Shown: one piece after another, positions 24,537 through 35,788 of the stretch
Numbering within the stretch: the first letter of the stretch is position 1
Layout of the letters: every line of letters begins with the position of its first letter
DNA from: Kitasatospora sp. NBC_01246
Lineage (GTDB): Bacteria > Actinomycetota > Actinomycetes > Streptomycetales > Streptomycetaceae
Assembly: GCF_036226505.1 (NCBI RefSeq)
Contig: NZ_CP108484.1
Span: 2,914,001 to 2,978,000 of the forward strand
Direction of reading: 5' to 3'
Length of the DNA stretch: 64,000 nucleotides
Translations under genes and position numbers: made by a program
Notes under the pieces: model-generated
Seen by the model: only the letters and a program-made list of their open reading frames with translations
Told to the model about the DNA's origin: nothing
Database searches by the model: none

Positions 24537-25970
24537 ATGGCCATCGTCGCGGGGATAGACAGCTCGACCGGTCGCACCCGGATCGTCGCGTGCGACAGCG
24601 AGACCGGCGCGGTGCTGCGGTCCGGCAAGGCGCCGCACCCCGTGCCGCAGGCGGCCGACCTGCGGGCCGGTGAGGCCGACCCGCAGGTCTGGCTGCACTC
24701 GCTGGGGGACGCCGCCGCCGGTGGTCTGCTGGAGGGCGTCCGGGCGATCGGCGTCAGCGCCCAGCAGCACGGCATGATCGGCCTGGACGCGGGCGGCGTC
24801 CTGGTCCGCCCCGCGATCCTCTGGAACGACCCGCGCTCCAGCGGCGCCGCCGCCGCGCTGCTGGACGCGCTCGGCGGCCCGGCGGCCTGGACGGCGGCGA
24901 TCGGGGCCGTCCCCGGTCCGATGTACACCATCGCCAAGCTGCGCTGGCTGGCCGAGTTCGAACCGGCCAACGCCCGCCGGGTGGCCGAGGTGCTGCTGCC
25001 GCACGACTGGCTGGTCTGGCAACTGCTCGGCCACCCCAAGCGGCGCACCACCGACCGGGGCGACGCCTCCGGCACCGGCTACTGGTCGCCGATCACCGGT
25101 GAGTACCGGCAGGACCTGGTGGAGCTCGCGCTCGGCCACGAGCTGAGGCTGCCCGACGTGCTCGGCCCCGCCGAACCCGCCGGGCACACCCCCGAGGGCC
25201 TGCTGATCTCGGCCGGCACCGGCGACAACATGGCCGCCGCGCTCGGGCTAGGCCTGCGGCCCGGCGACGCGGTGGTCTCGCTGGGCAGCTCCGGGACGAT
25301 CTTCGCGGTGAACGAGCAGGCCGTGGTGGACGCCACCGGGCTGGTCTCCTCCTTCGCCGACGCCACCGGCCGCCACCTGCCGATGGTCGCCACCCTGAAC
25401 GCCGCCCAGGTGCTCCGCTCCACGGCGGCGATGCTCGGCTGCGACCTGGACGGCCTCAGCGACCTGGCCCTGCGCTCCTCCCCCGGCGCGTACGGCCTGG
25501 TGCTGCTGCCCTACCTGGACGGCGAGCGGACGCCCGCGCTGCCCCACGCGGCCGGCACCCTGACCGGGCTCCGGGCCGAGTCGATGACCCCCGAGCACCT
25601 GGCCCGGGCCGCCGTCGAGGGCATGCTCTGCAACATCGCGGACGCGCTGGACGTGCTGCGCGCCCAGGGCGTCGGGGTGAAGCGGGTCTTCCTGCTGGGC
25701 GCCACCGGGCGGCTGCCGGCCGTGCGGCAGATCGCCCCGCAGCTGTTCGGCATCCCGGTCGTGGTGCCGCCGCCGGGTGCCCACGCGGCGCGCGGCGCGG
25801 CCCGGCAGGCCGCCTGGGCGCTGGCCGGCACCCCCGAACCGCCGCACTGGGAGCTTCCGGAGGCCGTCACCGTCACACCGGACGCCGAGCAGGACCTGCC
25901 GGTCGGCTCGGCGGTCCGTCAGCAGTACCGCGCCGCCCGCGAGCAGATCCACCCGGAGACGGCCGCCTGA
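24537..25970 (+). CDS. xylB: FGGY-family carbohydrate kinase, xylulokinase-like
   Basis: The 477-residue ATP-dependent sugar kinase has an N-terminal GIDSSTGRTRIV phosphate loop, SAQQHGMIGLD and ILWNDPRS substrate-site segments, and ISAGTGDN carrying the likely catalytic aspartate. The C-terminal ATPase lobe has VSLGSSGT. The place of the usual GGGARS adenosine loop is taken by LLGATGRLPA, which is atypical. Xylulokinase is the nearest match, but the sugar is not certain and no xylose isomerase lies nearby. A CATGAT hexamer ends 6 bases before the ATG, compatible with a leaderless start. Confidence 0.78.
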   Translation: MAIVAGIDSSTGRTRIVACDSETGAVLRSGKAPHPVPQAADLRAGEADPQVWLHSLGDAAAGGLLEGVRAIGVSAQQHGMIGLDAGGVLVRPAILWNDPRSSGAAAALLDALGGPAAWTAAIGAVPGPMYTIAKLRWLAEFEPANARRVAEVLLPHDWLVWQLLGHPKRRTTDRGDASGTGYWSPITGEYRQDLVELALGHELRLPDVLGPAEPAGHTPEGLLISAGTGDNMAAALGLGLRPGDAVVSLGSSGTIFAVNEQAVVDATGLVSSFADATGRHLPMVATLNAAQVLRSTAAMLGCDLDGLSDLALRSSPGAYGLVLLPYLDGERTPALPHAAGTLTGLRAESMTPEHLARAAVEGMLCNIADALDVLRAQGVGVKRVFLLGATGRLPAVRQIAPQLFGIPVVVPPPGAHAARGAARQAAWALAGTPEPPHWELPEAVTVTPDAEQDLPVGSAVRQQYRAAREQIHPETAA

Positions 25971-26087
25971 TCCGCCCGGCGGCCCCCGGGAGCGGGCGTG
26001 CCGCGCCGCCGTGGAGATGCGCCTTCCGGTGGCCGGTGGCAGCGTGAGGAGCGACGCGGTCACCGGAGCGAAGGGCGACAGGACCAC

Positions 26088-27491
26088 ATGGCGCTGCACA
26101 AGGGGACCGGCGACGACCGCCGGCTGTCCGTCAATCCGTTCGTCGGCTCCGCCGACCCGCTGAGCGCGATGGAGCTGGCCCCACCGCTGCACCGCCTCTC
26201 CGACGGCCCGGTGGCGGCCGACACGGCGTACCAGCTGATCCACGACGAGCTGATGCTGGACGGGAACGCCAAGCTCAACCTGGCGACCTTCGTCACCACG
26301 TCGATGGAGGTCCAGGCCACCCGGCTGATGACCGAGTGCCTCGACAAGAACATGATCGACAAGGACGAGTACCCGCAGACCGCCGAGCTGGAGCGGCGCT
26401 GCGTGGCGATCCTCGCCGACCTCTGGCACGCGCCCGACCCGAGCGCCGCGGTCGGCTGCTCCACCACCGGCTCCAGCGAGGCCTGCATGCTGGCCGGCCT
26501 CGCCCTCAAGCGGCGCTGGATGAAGCGCAACGCCGACCGGTACGCGGCCGGCGCCCGCCCGAACCTGGTGATGGGCGTCAACGTCCAGGTCTGCTGGGAG
26601 AAGTTCTGCACCTTCTGGGAGGTCGAGGCCCGCCTCGTGCCGATGGCCGGCGAGCGCTTCCACCTCGGCACGGAGGAGGCGCTGGCGCTCTGCGACGAGG
26701 ACACCATCGGGGTGGTGGCCGTGCTCGGATCGACCTTCGACGGCTCCTACGAGCCGGTGGCGGAGGTCAGCGCCGCCCTCGACGCGCTGCAGCAGCGCAC
26801 CGGGCTGGACATCCCGGTCCACGTGGACGGCGCCTCCGGCGCCATGGTCGCGCCCTTCCTGGACCCCGAGCTGGTCTGGGACTTCCGGCTGCCGCGGGTC
26901 GCCTCGATCAACACCTCCGGCCACAAGTACGGCCTGGTCTACCCCGGGGTCGGCTGGGCGCTCTGGCGGGACCACGACTCGCTGCCCGAGGAGCTGGTGT
27001 TCCGGGTCAACTACCTCGGCGGGGAGATGCCGACCTTCGCGCTGAACTTCTCCCGCCCCGGCGCGGAGGTGATCGCGCAGTACTACACCTTCCTGCGACT
27101 GGGCCGCAGCGGCTTCACGGCCGTCCAGGGAGCCTGCCGGGAGGTCGCGGTCTACCTGGCCGGGCAGATCGAGGCGCTCGGCGACTTCCGGCTGCTGACC
27201 CGGGGCGACGAACTGCCGGTCTTCGCCTTCACCACCTCCGAGGAGGTGACCTTCGACGTGTTCGACGTCTCGCGGAGACTGCGCGAGCGCGGCTGGCAGG
27301 TACCGGCGTACACCTTCCCCGCCGACCGGGAGGACCTCTCGGTGCTCCGGGTGGTCTGCCGCAACGGCTTCTCCCGGGACCTGGCCGACCTGCTGCTCGC
27401 CGACCTCGACCGGCTGCTGCCGGAGCTGCGGAGCCAGCCCCGCCCGCTCAAGGAGTACGGCGTGCCGCCCAGGACGGCCTTCCACCACTGA
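26088..27491 (+). CDS. gad: Glutamate decarboxylase
   Basis: This 467-residue PLP enzyme converts glutamate to gamma-aminobutyrate and carbon dioxide, consuming a proton. Family hallmarks are NLATFVTTSME near residue 64, GCSTTGSSEA near 123, VHVDGASGAMVAPF near 244 and the PLP lysine Lys280 in TSGHKYG. Length matches bacterial GadA/GadB. The ATG at 26088 has AGGA just upstream; the longer frame from 25998 adds a low-complexity Arg-rich run and is rejected. No glutamate/GABA antiporter is adjacent, so a complete acid-resistance system is not shown. A strong terminator follows. Confidence 0.94.
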   Translation: MALHKGTGDDRRLSVNPFVGSADPLSAMELAPPLHRLSDGPVAADTAYQLIHDELMLDGNAKLNLATFVTTSMEVQATRLMTECLDKNMIDKDEYPQTAELERRCVAILADLWHAPDPSAAVGCSTTGSSEACMLAGLALKRRWMKRNADRYAAGARPNLVMGVNVQVCWEKFCTFWEVEARLVPMAGERFHLGTEEALALCDEDTIGVVAVLGSTFDGSYEPVAEVSAALDALQQRTGLDIPVHVDGASGAMVAPFLDPELVWDFRLPRVASINTSGHKYGLVYPGVGWALWRDHDSLPEELVFRVNYLGGEMPTFALNFSRPGAEVIAQYYTFLRLGRSGFTAVQGACREVAVYLAGQIEALGDFRLLTRGDELPVFAFTTSEEVTFDVFDVSRRLRERGWQVPAYTFPADREDLSVLRVVCRNGFSRDLADLLLADLDRLLPELRSQPRPLKEYGVPPRTAFHH

Positions 27492-27531
27492 CACCGGCTC
27501 GGCCGAGGCGGGCGCCGGCGGGCCCGTGACC

Positions 27532-27571
27532 ACGGCGGGGGAGGGCGCACAGAAGCGCCCTCCCCCGCCGT
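27532..27571 (+). terminator. Terminator of the glutamate decarboxylase gene
   Basis: A perfect 16-base stem (ACGGCGGGGGAGGGCG and complement) with an 8-base loop, 40 bases beyond the stop. Confidence 0.8.
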
Positions 27572-27905
27572 ACGTCCCTCGGACGGGGCAGCCTCCCCCC
27601 GCGAGGCTGCCATGTCCGGTGGGGGATCGGGACGTCGGGGACCGGCCTGGAAAGCAGGGTCCGGACGAAACATCCGGACCGCGAAACGCACCGGTGAGAG
27701 AACTCTGCATGACGACCAGGCACCTGCTCGAGCGTCAGCCGGGGTTGTGAGACACTTCCGTCCGTCTCAGGGCCAGGACCTGGTGTTTGGGACAACATGC
27801 CGATGAGGTTGGAGACACGGGAGCGGCCCCCACGGCCCGGGCCGGAGCCCCTTCAGGCCCTTCCGGCGCCTCCGCCGCCCGCCTCCGATGTTGGGACTGA
27901 CCGAA
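27572..27905. other. Structured intergenic region, three further inverted repeats
   Basis: After the gad terminator there are hairpins at 27587-27611 (8-base stem, 9-base loop) and 27659-27679 (GTCCGGA-N7-TCCGGAC), and a TGAGAC-N10-GTCTCA repeat at 27748-27769. No coding frame is convincing. It may be the leader and control region of the following gene or hold a small RNA. Confidence 0.4.
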
Positions 27906-28960
27906 ATGGGCTCCGCCTGGAAGCAACTGCCGGACGACCTCTCCGTGCCCGCGAGGCGCCTGACGGAGGAGCTCCGTGCGGTCAAGGACGCCACCGGGTT
28001 CTCGCTCTCCGAGCTCGCCTCCCGGACCCACTACAGCCGGGCCTCCTGGGAACGCTGGCTGAACGGCAAGCGGGTCATCACCGAGCAGGCGCTCGACGCC
28101 CTGATCAGGGCGGTCGAGTGCGACGGCCCCGCGCTGCGGGCGCTCTGGGAGCAGACCGCGGCGGGTGCGCGGGACGCGGCCGGCACCGACGGCGTGCCGG
28201 CGGACACGGAGGCGCAGGCGTACCCGGCCCCGGACGGCCCGGCGGTCCAGGACCCGGCGGTGGAAGGGGCCGGGGCGGACCCGGACCCGGAGCCGGAGGC
28301 GGAACCCGCGGAGCCCGACGGCGCCGAACCGGTGGTCGAGGACCGGCCGGACCTGGCGCCGTCCGTCCGCTGGTGGCGGCGGCCGGTCGCCCTGGTCGGC
28401 TGCGCGGCCGCGGTGGCCGCCCTGATGGTGCTGGCCGGGGTCCACTACACCCGCGGCGACGGCGCCGAACCGGCCGCCGTCGCACAGGTCACCGGGGCCG
28501 GGACGGCCACGGCCACCCCGACCGCGCGGACCGCCCCGACCGAGTCGTCCTGCCAGGCGATGGGCTGCTCGCACAAGGATCCCAAGGCGACCGGCTGCGG
28601 CGCCGACGCCCGCACCCTGCTGACCGGCAACATCGGCAAGGTGGTGATCTACCTCCGCTACAGCCAGCGCTGCCAGGCTGCCTGGGCCGCCATCACCGAG
28701 GGCGCGCCGGACGACTGGGCGACCATCACCAGCAGCGGCGGCGAGACCGAGACGGCGCTGATCCACTGGGGGTACGACAACTACTCGGCGATGGTGAACG
28801 CGGCGGACCCGAACGCCACCTTCCGGGTCTGCGGCCACCAGCCGGCCGGGGACGCCTGCACGGCGGGCGTCTCGGGGCTGGCCGAGATGATCGCCTCGAC
28901 CCCGATCCCGATCGGCCCGGCCTCGCCGCCGGCCACCCCCGCCGCCCCGGTGCCCAGCTC

Positions 28961-28964
<4 letters not shown>
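27906..28964 (+). CDS. Membrane-anchored HTH protein with DUF2690 domain
   Basis: The protein has 352 residues from ATG 27906; an ATG six codons earlier is also possible and neither has a clear ribosome binding site. Residues about 15-75 are a Xre-type helix-turn-helix ([25 protein letters not shown]). An acidic Pro-rich linker, a single membrane helix at about 160-180 and an external DUF2690 domain follow. In that domain, five to six cysteines ([38 protein letters not shown]) probably form disulfides. The layout suggests a DNA-binding protein that reads an extracytoplasmic signal; the ligand is unknown. Its stop codon overlaps that of the convergent sigma factor gene. Confidence 0.8.
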
Positions 28965-30133
<1,169 letters not shown>

Positions 30134-30307
30134 CCCTCGGGGCGGGCGCGACTCTGGCGGACCCGCGCGCTGGACGGAGGTGGGACGCCCTCCAGTGTGC
30201 GGTACGCCACGCTTCGTGGCCGAGACTCGTGCGCGGACTTTCTCCGGCGGGCCGCGAGGGCCGCTCCTCCGGGAGGCACCCGCGCCGGCGCCGGACCGGA
30301 CCCGGCG

Positions 30308-32215
30308 TCAGAGCGCGGCGGCGCCCCGGCTGCGCAGGCTCTGCCCGTACTGCTGGAGCTGCCACAGCTCGGTCTGCACCGCGTGCAGTTCCTCGGCGGA
30401 GGCCCGGGTGCCGAGCCGCTGGAGGTGCCCGCGGACCTCCTCGACGCGGCGGTCGACCGCCAGTAGCCGCAGCTTGACCAGGAACTCCCCGGCGTAGATC
30501 GCGTCCACCTTGCGGCGCGAGCGCACCGGTTCGACGATCAGCTCGGTGACCAGCGAACGGACCCGGTCGTCCGGGGCCGCCTCGCGGACCGTGCTGGTGA
30601 AGTCGGCCAGGGTGGCCCCGTACGCGGCGCCGCCGGCCTGGCCGATGGCGCGGCGCACGGCGGTGTACGGCGGCGTGGGGAACTCGTCCTCGCCGTAGTG
30701 GTCGAAGGCCGGGCTGACCAGGTCCGGGTGCTGCAGGGCCAGCTTGAGCAGCTCGCGCTCGACGAACTGGGCCGGGTCCCGCGGGTTGAGCCGGAAGGCC
30801 GGCGGGGCGGAGCGGACCGGCTGGCCCTGCTCGGGGCGGCGCTGCTGGCCGTTGGCGCGCGGGTTCTGCTGGCGCTCGCGCTCCCAGCGGGCCAGCTGGG
30901 AGATCCGGCGGACCACGAACTGCTCGTCCAGGATGCCGAGCATGCCGGCCAGCCGGACGGCGTACTCGTGCTGGATCGAGCGGTCCTTGATCTTGGCGAC
31001 GATCGGCGCGGCCTCCTCCAGGGCCGCCGAGCGGCCCTCCGGGTTCTCCACCCGGTGCCGGGCGACGGCCGAGCGCAGCGCGAACTCGAACAGCGGGACG
31101 GGGTTGTCGATCAGCTCCCGGACCGCCTCGTCGCCCTTGGCCAGGCGCAGGTCGCACGGGTCCATGCCGCCGGGGCTGACCGCGATGGAGGTCTTGGCGG
31201 CGAACTTCTGGTCGTCCTCGAAGGCCCGCAGGGCGGCCTTCTGGCCGGCCGCGTCGCCGTCGAAGGTGAAGACCGTCTCGCCGCGGTACTGGGAGGTGTC
31301 CATCAGCAGCCGACGGATGATCTTGATGTGGTCCTCGGCGAAGGCGGTGCCGCAGGTGGCCACCGCCGTGGTGACCCCGGCCAGGTGGCAGGCCATCACG
31401 TCGGTGTAGCCCTCGACCACCACCGCCCGGCCCGACTTGGCGATCTCCTTCTTCGCCAGGTCGATGCCGTACAGCACGTGGGACTTCTTGTAGATCGGCG
31501 TCTCGGGCGTGTTGAGGTACTTCGGGCCGTTGTCGTCCTCGCGCAGCCGGCGGGCGCCGAAGCCGACCGTCTCGCCGGCGATGTCGCGGATCGGCCAGAC
31601 CAGCCGGCCCCGGAAGCGGTCGATCAGGCCGCCGCGCTGGCCCTGCGAGGCCAGGCCGCCGAGCAGGATCTCCTTGTCGCTGAAGCCCTTGCCGCGCAGG
31701 TAGCGGACCAGGTTCTCCCAGCCGGCCGGGGCGTAGCCGACGCCGAAGGTCGCCGCCGCCGCCTCGTCGAAACCGCGCTCGGCGAGGAAGCGCCGCCCGA
31801 TCTCGGCCTCCGGCGAGCCGAGCTGCTCCCGGAACCAGGCGGCGGCCACCTTGTGCGCCTCGACCAGCCGGGTGCGCTCGCCCTGCTGGTGGCGGGGGCT
31901 GTAGCCACCCTCCTCGTAGCGGAGCGTGATGTTGGCCTGGGCGGCCATCCGCTCGACGGCCTCGGCGAAGGTGAAGTGCTCGATCTTCATCAGGAAGGCG
32001 ATGGTGTCGCCGTTCTCCTGGCAGCCGAAGCAGTGGAAGACGCCCTTGGCGGGGTTCACGTAGAAGGAGGCGGACTTCTCGTCGTGGAACGGGCAGACGC
32101 CCTTGTACTCGCCACCGCCACCGTTGGTGAGCTGTACGTAGTCGCCGACCACCACGTCGATCGGCAGTGCGCTCCGCACCGCCTGTACGTCTTCGTCCCT
32201 GATCCGCCCGGCCAC
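30308..32215 (-). CDS. dnaG: DNA primase
   Basis: DnaG makes RNA primers for replication. The 635-residue protein has the CHC2 zinc finger (Cys41, His44, Cys62, Cys65), the catalytic core with the conserved ALGVGYAP-like segment (here FGVGYAPAGWENL), and the TOPRIM domain VVVEGYTDVMACH and TFDGDAAGQKAA. A C-terminal helicase-binding domain contains the low-complexity QRRPEQGQ linker typical of streptomycetes. It lies 53 bases downstream of dgt on the same strand and probably shares its transcript. Length is normal. Confidence 0.97.
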   Translation of the reverse strand: MAGRIRDEDVQAVRSALPIDVVVGDYVQLTNGGGGEYKGVCPFHDEKSASFYVNPAKGVFHCFGCQENGDTIAFLMKIEHFTFAEAVERMAAQANITLRYEEGGYSPRHQQGERTRLVEAHKVAAAWFREQLGSPEAEIGRRFLAERGFDEAAAATFGVGYAPAGWENLVRYLRGKGFSDKEILLGGLASQGQRGGLIDRFRGRLVWPIRDIAGETVGFGARRLREDDNGPKYLNTPETPIYKKSHVLYGIDLAKKEIAKSGRAVVVEGYTDVMACHLAGVTTAVATCGTAFAEDHIKIIRRLLMDTSQYRGETVFTFDGDAAGQKAALRAFEDDQKFAAKTSIAVSPGGMDPCDLRLAKGDEAVRELIDNPVPLFEFALRSAVARHRVENPEGRSAALEEAAPIVAKIKDRSIQHEYAVRLAGMLGILDEQFVVRRISQLARWERERQQNPRANGQQRRPEQGQPVRSAPPAFRLNPRDPAQFVERELLKLALQHPDLVSPAFDHYGEDEFPTPPYTAVRRAIGQAGGAAYGATLADFTSTVREAAPDDRVRSLVTELIVEPVRSRRKVDAIYAGEFLVKLRLLAVDRRVEEVRGHLQRLGTRASAEELHAVQTELWQLQQYGQSLRSRGAAAL

Positions 32216-32268
32216 CCCGGAAGTCTACTGGGGCGGCGCGGGTTACCGACCGCGCCGGGGCGACCTCC

Positions 32269-33579
32269 TCACGACCGGGGCGGCCCCACCAGTCGGGCGT
32301 GCAGCGCCAGGGCGGAGGCGTCGGTGAGGGTGGCGATCTGGTCGATCACCGCACGGAGGGCGCCGCGGTCGTCCTCCGCCTCGCGGTAGAGGGTGGCGAA
32401 GACCGGGTCCAGGCCCTCGGGCGCCCGCTCGGCGAGGACGTGGGCCAGCTCGGCGATCACGATCCGCTGGCGGGCCCGGAGCTGGGCCTGCTCGTCGCGC
32501 TGCATCACGAAGCGCACCGCGACGGCCTTGAGCACCGCGCACTCCAGCCGGACGTCCCGCGGCACCACCAGCTCGGCCGCGTACCGGCTGAGCCGGCCGG
32601 GGCCGTAGCGGGCCCGGGTGGCCTGCTCGGCGGCCAGGCAGAAGCGGCCGATCAGCTGGCTGGTGAGGTCCTTCAGCCCGGCCCGGGCGCGGGCCGAGCC
32701 GTCGTAGGCGCTGGGCCACCACTCCTGGCCGAGCAGCCGGTCCAGCGCGGCGGCCAGCTCCTCGGGCTCGGCGTCCGGCGCGTAGCGCTCGGCCACCTTG
32801 AACAGCTCGGCGCGCTCGCTCGGGGCGCGCAGCACGGCCGGCTCGATGTGGCCGGCCTGGAGGCCGTCCTCGACGTCATGGGTGGAGTAGGCGACGTCGT
32901 CGGACCAGTCCATCACGGTGGCCTCGAAGCACTTGCGCCCCGGCGGGGTGCCGGCCCGCAGCCAGCGGAACACCGGCAGGTCGTCGGCGTAGACGCCGTA
33001 CTTGGACGAGGCCGGGTCGACCGGGTGCGCGCCGTACGTCCAGGGGTACTTGGTGGCGGCGTCCAGCGCGGCCCGGGTCAGGTTGAGGCCGACGCTGCGG
33101 CCGGGCCAGGGGGCGAGCCGGGCGGGCTGCTCGTCCTGCGGGGCGAAGCGCTTGGGCTCCAGGCGGGTCAGGATGCGCAGCGACTGCGCGTTGCCCTCGA
33201 AGCCGCCGCAGGCCTCGGCGGCCTGGTCGAGGGCCTCCTCGCCGGTGTGGCCGAACGGCGGGTGGCCGATGTCGTGGGCCAGGCAGGCGGTCTCGACGAG
33301 GTCCGGGTCGCAGCCGAGGGCGGCGCCCAACTCCCGCCCGACCTGGGCGCATTCGAGCGAGTGGGTGAGCCTGGTCCGGGGGAAGTCACTGCGCATCGGG
33401 GCAACGACCTGGGTGGTGCCGGCGAGTCGGCGCAGGGCTGCGGAGTGCAGCACGCGGGCGCGGTCGCGCTGGAAGGCCGTCCGGCCCGGACGCTTGTCCG
33501 GCTCGGGCACCCAGCGGGCCTCGGCGGCGTGGTCGTACGGGAACGGGGCGTCGGGGAGGCGGTGTGCAGTGTCGTCCAT
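32269..33579 (-). CDS. dgt: Deoxyguanosine triphosphate triphosphohydrolase-like HD protein
   Basis: The 436-residue HD-domain enzyme cleaves dNTPs to nucleosides and triphosphate. The metal site is visible as His73 in [11 protein letters not shown], His102-Asp103 in [16 protein letters not shown] and a later aspartate in [14 protein letters not shown]. The [11 protein letters not shown] segment is characteristic. The start at 33579 is set by the ATG in GGCATATGGAC; the open frame continues far upstream through the neighbouring GDSL gene in another frame and is spurious. It precedes dnaG in the same orientation, a conserved actinobacterial pair linking nucleotide pools with replication. Confidence 0.94.
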   Translation of the reverse strand: MDDTAHRLPDAPFPYDHAAEARWVPEPDKRPGRTAFQRDRARVLHSAALRRLAGTTQVVAPMRSDFPRTRLTHSLECAQVGRELGAALGCDPDLVETACLAHDIGHPPFGHTGEEALDQAAEACGGFEGNAQSLRILTRLEPKRFAPQDEQPARLAPWPGRSVGLNLTRAALDAATKYPWTYGAHPVDPASSKYGVYADDLPVFRWLRAGTPPGRKCFEATVMDWSDDVAYSTHDVEDGLQAGHIEPAVLRAPSERAELFKVAERYAPDAEPEELAAALDRLLGQEWWPSAYDGSARARAGLKDLTSQLIGRFCLAAEQATRARYGPGRLSRYAAELVVPRDVRLECAVLKAVAVRFVMQRDEQAQLRARQRIVIAELAHVLAERAPEGLDPVFATLYREAEDDRGALRAVIDQIATLTDASALALHARLVGPPRS

Positions 33580-33668
33580 ATGCCAATCACCGTACGCCGC
33601 CGCTCCGACAGCCGGGATGTGCGGCGCGCGAAGGGGTGCGGGCCGGGACGTGAACCCTGGCCGTCCGG

Positions 33669-33705
33669 CCGGGGCCGGTCCGGCACCCGGCCGGACCGGC
33701 CCCGG
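33669..33705 (-). terminator. Terminator after the GDSL lipoprotein gene
   Basis: A perfect 16-base stem (CCGGGGCCGGTCCGGC and complement) with loop ACCCG, 11 bases beyond the stop, separating this gene from dgt. Confidence 0.75.
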
Positions 33706-33716
33706 CTGGCGGGGGC

Positions 33717-34706
33717 TCAGCCCCGGACGGCCTTCAACACGGCTGCCGCCACGCCCTCCTGGCCCCTCGCGTTGGGGTGGATCGCCGCCAGCCCGGGGGC
33801 CGGGAACGGCGGCTCCACCCAGCGGGCCGCCTCGCCGGCGCACATGTCGTGACCGGCCGAGGGCGCGGCCGCGTCGACGAAGACGGCGCCCGCCGTCTCC
33901 GCGCGCCGCTTGAGCATCGCGTTCAACTGCTGCTCCTTCTCGGCGATGAAGCCGAGGTCGGCCGCGGCCAGGGCCCGGCCGAGCACCGGTGCGCAGCTCG
34001 CCGGGTCGGCCGGCAGCAGCACCGGGTAGCCGACCACGTAGACGCGGGCCTGCGGGGAGCGGCGCTTGACCTCCTGCAGCACCTGGCCCAGCCGTTCGCC
34101 GGCGGTGTCCACCTTGCGCTGCACCTGGTCGGCGGCGCCGCCGGCGGAGGCGTAGTGGTCCTTGCACGGCGCCGGCGCCCGCCCCGAGCCGATCAGGCTC
34201 TTCACCACGTCCGCCAGGTTCTCCTTGGCGCACTCGCCGACGACCTCCATGAACCCGGCGTCGTTGCCGCCGATCCCGACCGTGACCAGGCGGGTGGCCG
34301 GGGAGAGCGCGTCCAGCTGCGGCGGGTTGACCCCGCCGCCGTCGGTCTCCTGGGAGCCGGTGAGGTCCCCGGTGCGGGCACCGCTGCAGCTGACGTCCTT
34401 GAACCGGTCGTCCGCCAGGCCGAGGGCCTTCGCCACCAGGGACGGGTAGTTGACGGCCGAGCGGGCGCAGCCCCTCGGTTCGCCCACCTGCGGGGCGATC
34501 TTCAGCCCGGAGGTGTAGGAGTCCCCGAGGGCGACGTAGGGGCCGGTGGGGAGCGGGGTCGGGGTGGGGGTGGCCCGCACCGGCTCGGGGCCGCCCGGTG
34601 ACCGGGCGGCGGTACCCGCGGCACCGCCGCCGCCGCTGCAGGCGGCCAGCAGCAGCGCGGCCAGCCCGGTGGCCAGAACCGCGGTCGGGCGTGTGGACAC
34701 GGACAT
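33717..34706 (-). CDS. SGNH/GDSL hydrolase lipoprotein
   Basis: The protein has 329 residues. The signal peptide ends in LLLAAC (Cys23), so it should be a lipoprotein. After a Thr/Pro linker come the SGNH blocks: [10 protein letters not shown] with nucleophile Ser63, a glycine in [19 protein letters not shown] with the oxyanion asparagine, and [11 protein letters not shown] with the catalytic histidine. Six cysteines suggest three disulfides, as in secreted Streptomyces lipases of this family. Esterase or lipase activity is expected; the substrate is unknown. GGGGGAT lies before the ATG. Confidence 0.9.
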   Translation of the reverse strand: MSVSTRPTAVLATGLAALLLAACSGGGGAAGTAARSPGGPEPVRATPTPTPLPTGPYVALGDSYTSGLKIAPQVGEPRGCARSAVNYPSLVAKALGLADDRFKDVSCSGARTGDLTGSQETDGGGVNPPQLDALSPATRLVTVGIGGNDAGFMEVVGECAKENLADVVKSLIGSGRAPAPCKDHYASAGGAADQVQRKVDTAGERLGQVLQEVKRRSPQARVYVVGYPVLLPADPASCAPVLGRALAAADLGFIAEKEQQLNAMLKRRAETAGAVFVDAAAPSAGHDMCAGEAARWVEPPFPAPGLAAIHPNARGQEGVAAAVLKAVRG

Positions 34707-34843
34707 GGAATCCCCCCGGGGGCCGGAGCCGGCGACGCATCTCTTCACGGCGGCCCGTCCCCCGGGCACCTCACCGCCAACGAACGACGGCGCCCGAACT
34801 CTCCCGCCCGGGGCGGAGAGTCCGGCGGACGCCGGCGCGCGGA

Positions 34844-35788
34844 CTACTCGGGGCCGCGCTCGTGCTCGGCCAGGAACTGCTCGAAGCGCCGGCCCAGCTC
34901 GTCCGCCGACGGCAGGTCGACCGGCTCGGCCAGCAGGCTCTCCCGGCCCTCCGCCCCCGCGACGGCGTCGTACTGGCCCTCCATGCCGCGGATCGCGGAG
35001 CGCAACTCGCCGTCCCCGTGGGCCAGCTGCTCCTCGATGTCGGCGTACACCTCGCCCACCCGCTCGCGCAGCCGGGTGCCCGGCAGCACCAGGCCGGTGG
35101 CGGACTGCACGGCCTCCAGGATCAGCACCGCGGCCGCCGGGTAGGCCGAGCGCGCCACGTAGTGCGGCACGTGCACGGCGAAGCCCAGCACGTCGTGCCC
35201 GGCCTCGGCCAGCCGGTACTCCAGCAGTGCCTGCGCGCTGCCCGGCACCTGGGCCTGCTCGAACCACTGCGGGTAGCCGGCGGCGAGGTCCAGCCGGGTG
35301 CCGTGCGGGGTCAGGCCGACCGGGCGGGTGTGCGGCACGCCCATCGGGATGCCGTGGAAGTCCAGCGTCAGCCGGACCTCGAAGCGCTCGACGAGCCGGC
35401 GCACGGCGGCGCCGAAGCGCTCCCACTCGACGTCCGGCTCGGGCCCGGTGAGCAGCAGGAACGGCGAGCCGGCCGCGTCGCGGACCAGCTGGAGGAGGAT
35501 CTCCGGCGGCTCGTAGGAGGCCCAGTGCTCGCGGTCGAACAGCATGGCGGGGCGGCGGGCCCGGTAGTCCACCAGGCGGTCGTGGTCGAAGCGGGCCACC
35601 ACCTGCGGCTCGCCCTCCTCCAGCAGGTGGGCGACCACCTGGCCGCCGGCCTCGCCGGCGTCCATGAAGCCCTCGAAGTGGTGGAGCAGCACCAGGCCCG
35701 CGCCGGTGTCGGCCAGCGCGGCCTTCGCCGCGGCCACGGCGGCCACGCCCTGCTGATCCAGCTCGTACAGCTCCTGGGGATCACGCAC
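34844..35788 (-). CDS. PAC2-family protein
   Basis: The 314-residue protein matches the PAC2 family, named after proteasome assembly chaperones but of uncertain role in actinobacteria. Visible are [21 protein letters not shown] near 35, VDYRARRP near 75, [14 protein letters not shown] near 145 and [12 protein letters not shown] near 205. The start is GTG 35788 and the product matches usual family length. No proteasome genes lie nearby. It is followed leftward by the GDSL lipoprotein gene after 137 bases and probably is not in the same unit. Confidence 0.85.
   Translation of the reverse strand: MRDPQELYELDQQGVAAVAAAKAALADTGAGLVLLHHFEGFMDAGEAGGQVVAHLLEEGEPQVVARFDHDRLVDYRARRPAMLFDREHWASYEPPEILLQLVRDAAGSPFLLLTGPEPDVEWERFGAAVRRLVERFEVRLTLDFHGIPMGVPHTRPVGLTPHGTRLDLAAGYPQWFEQAQVPGSAQALLEYRLAEAGHDVLGFAVHVPHYVARSAYPAAAVLILEAVQSATGLVLPGTRLRERVGEVYADIEEQLAHGDGELRSAIRGMEGQYDAVAGAEGRESLLAEPVDLPSADELGRRFEQFLAEHERGPE

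Noticed and set aside
24537..27491. Sugar kinase and glutamate decarboxylase as one pathway
   Set aside because: They are 117 bases apart on the same strand, but nothing links their substrates, and the kinase's sugar is uncertain.
33580..34740. Upstream extension of dgt to 823 codons
   Set aside because: The extension runs through the GDSL gene in another frame and across its terminator; the HD protein normally starts near MDDTAH.
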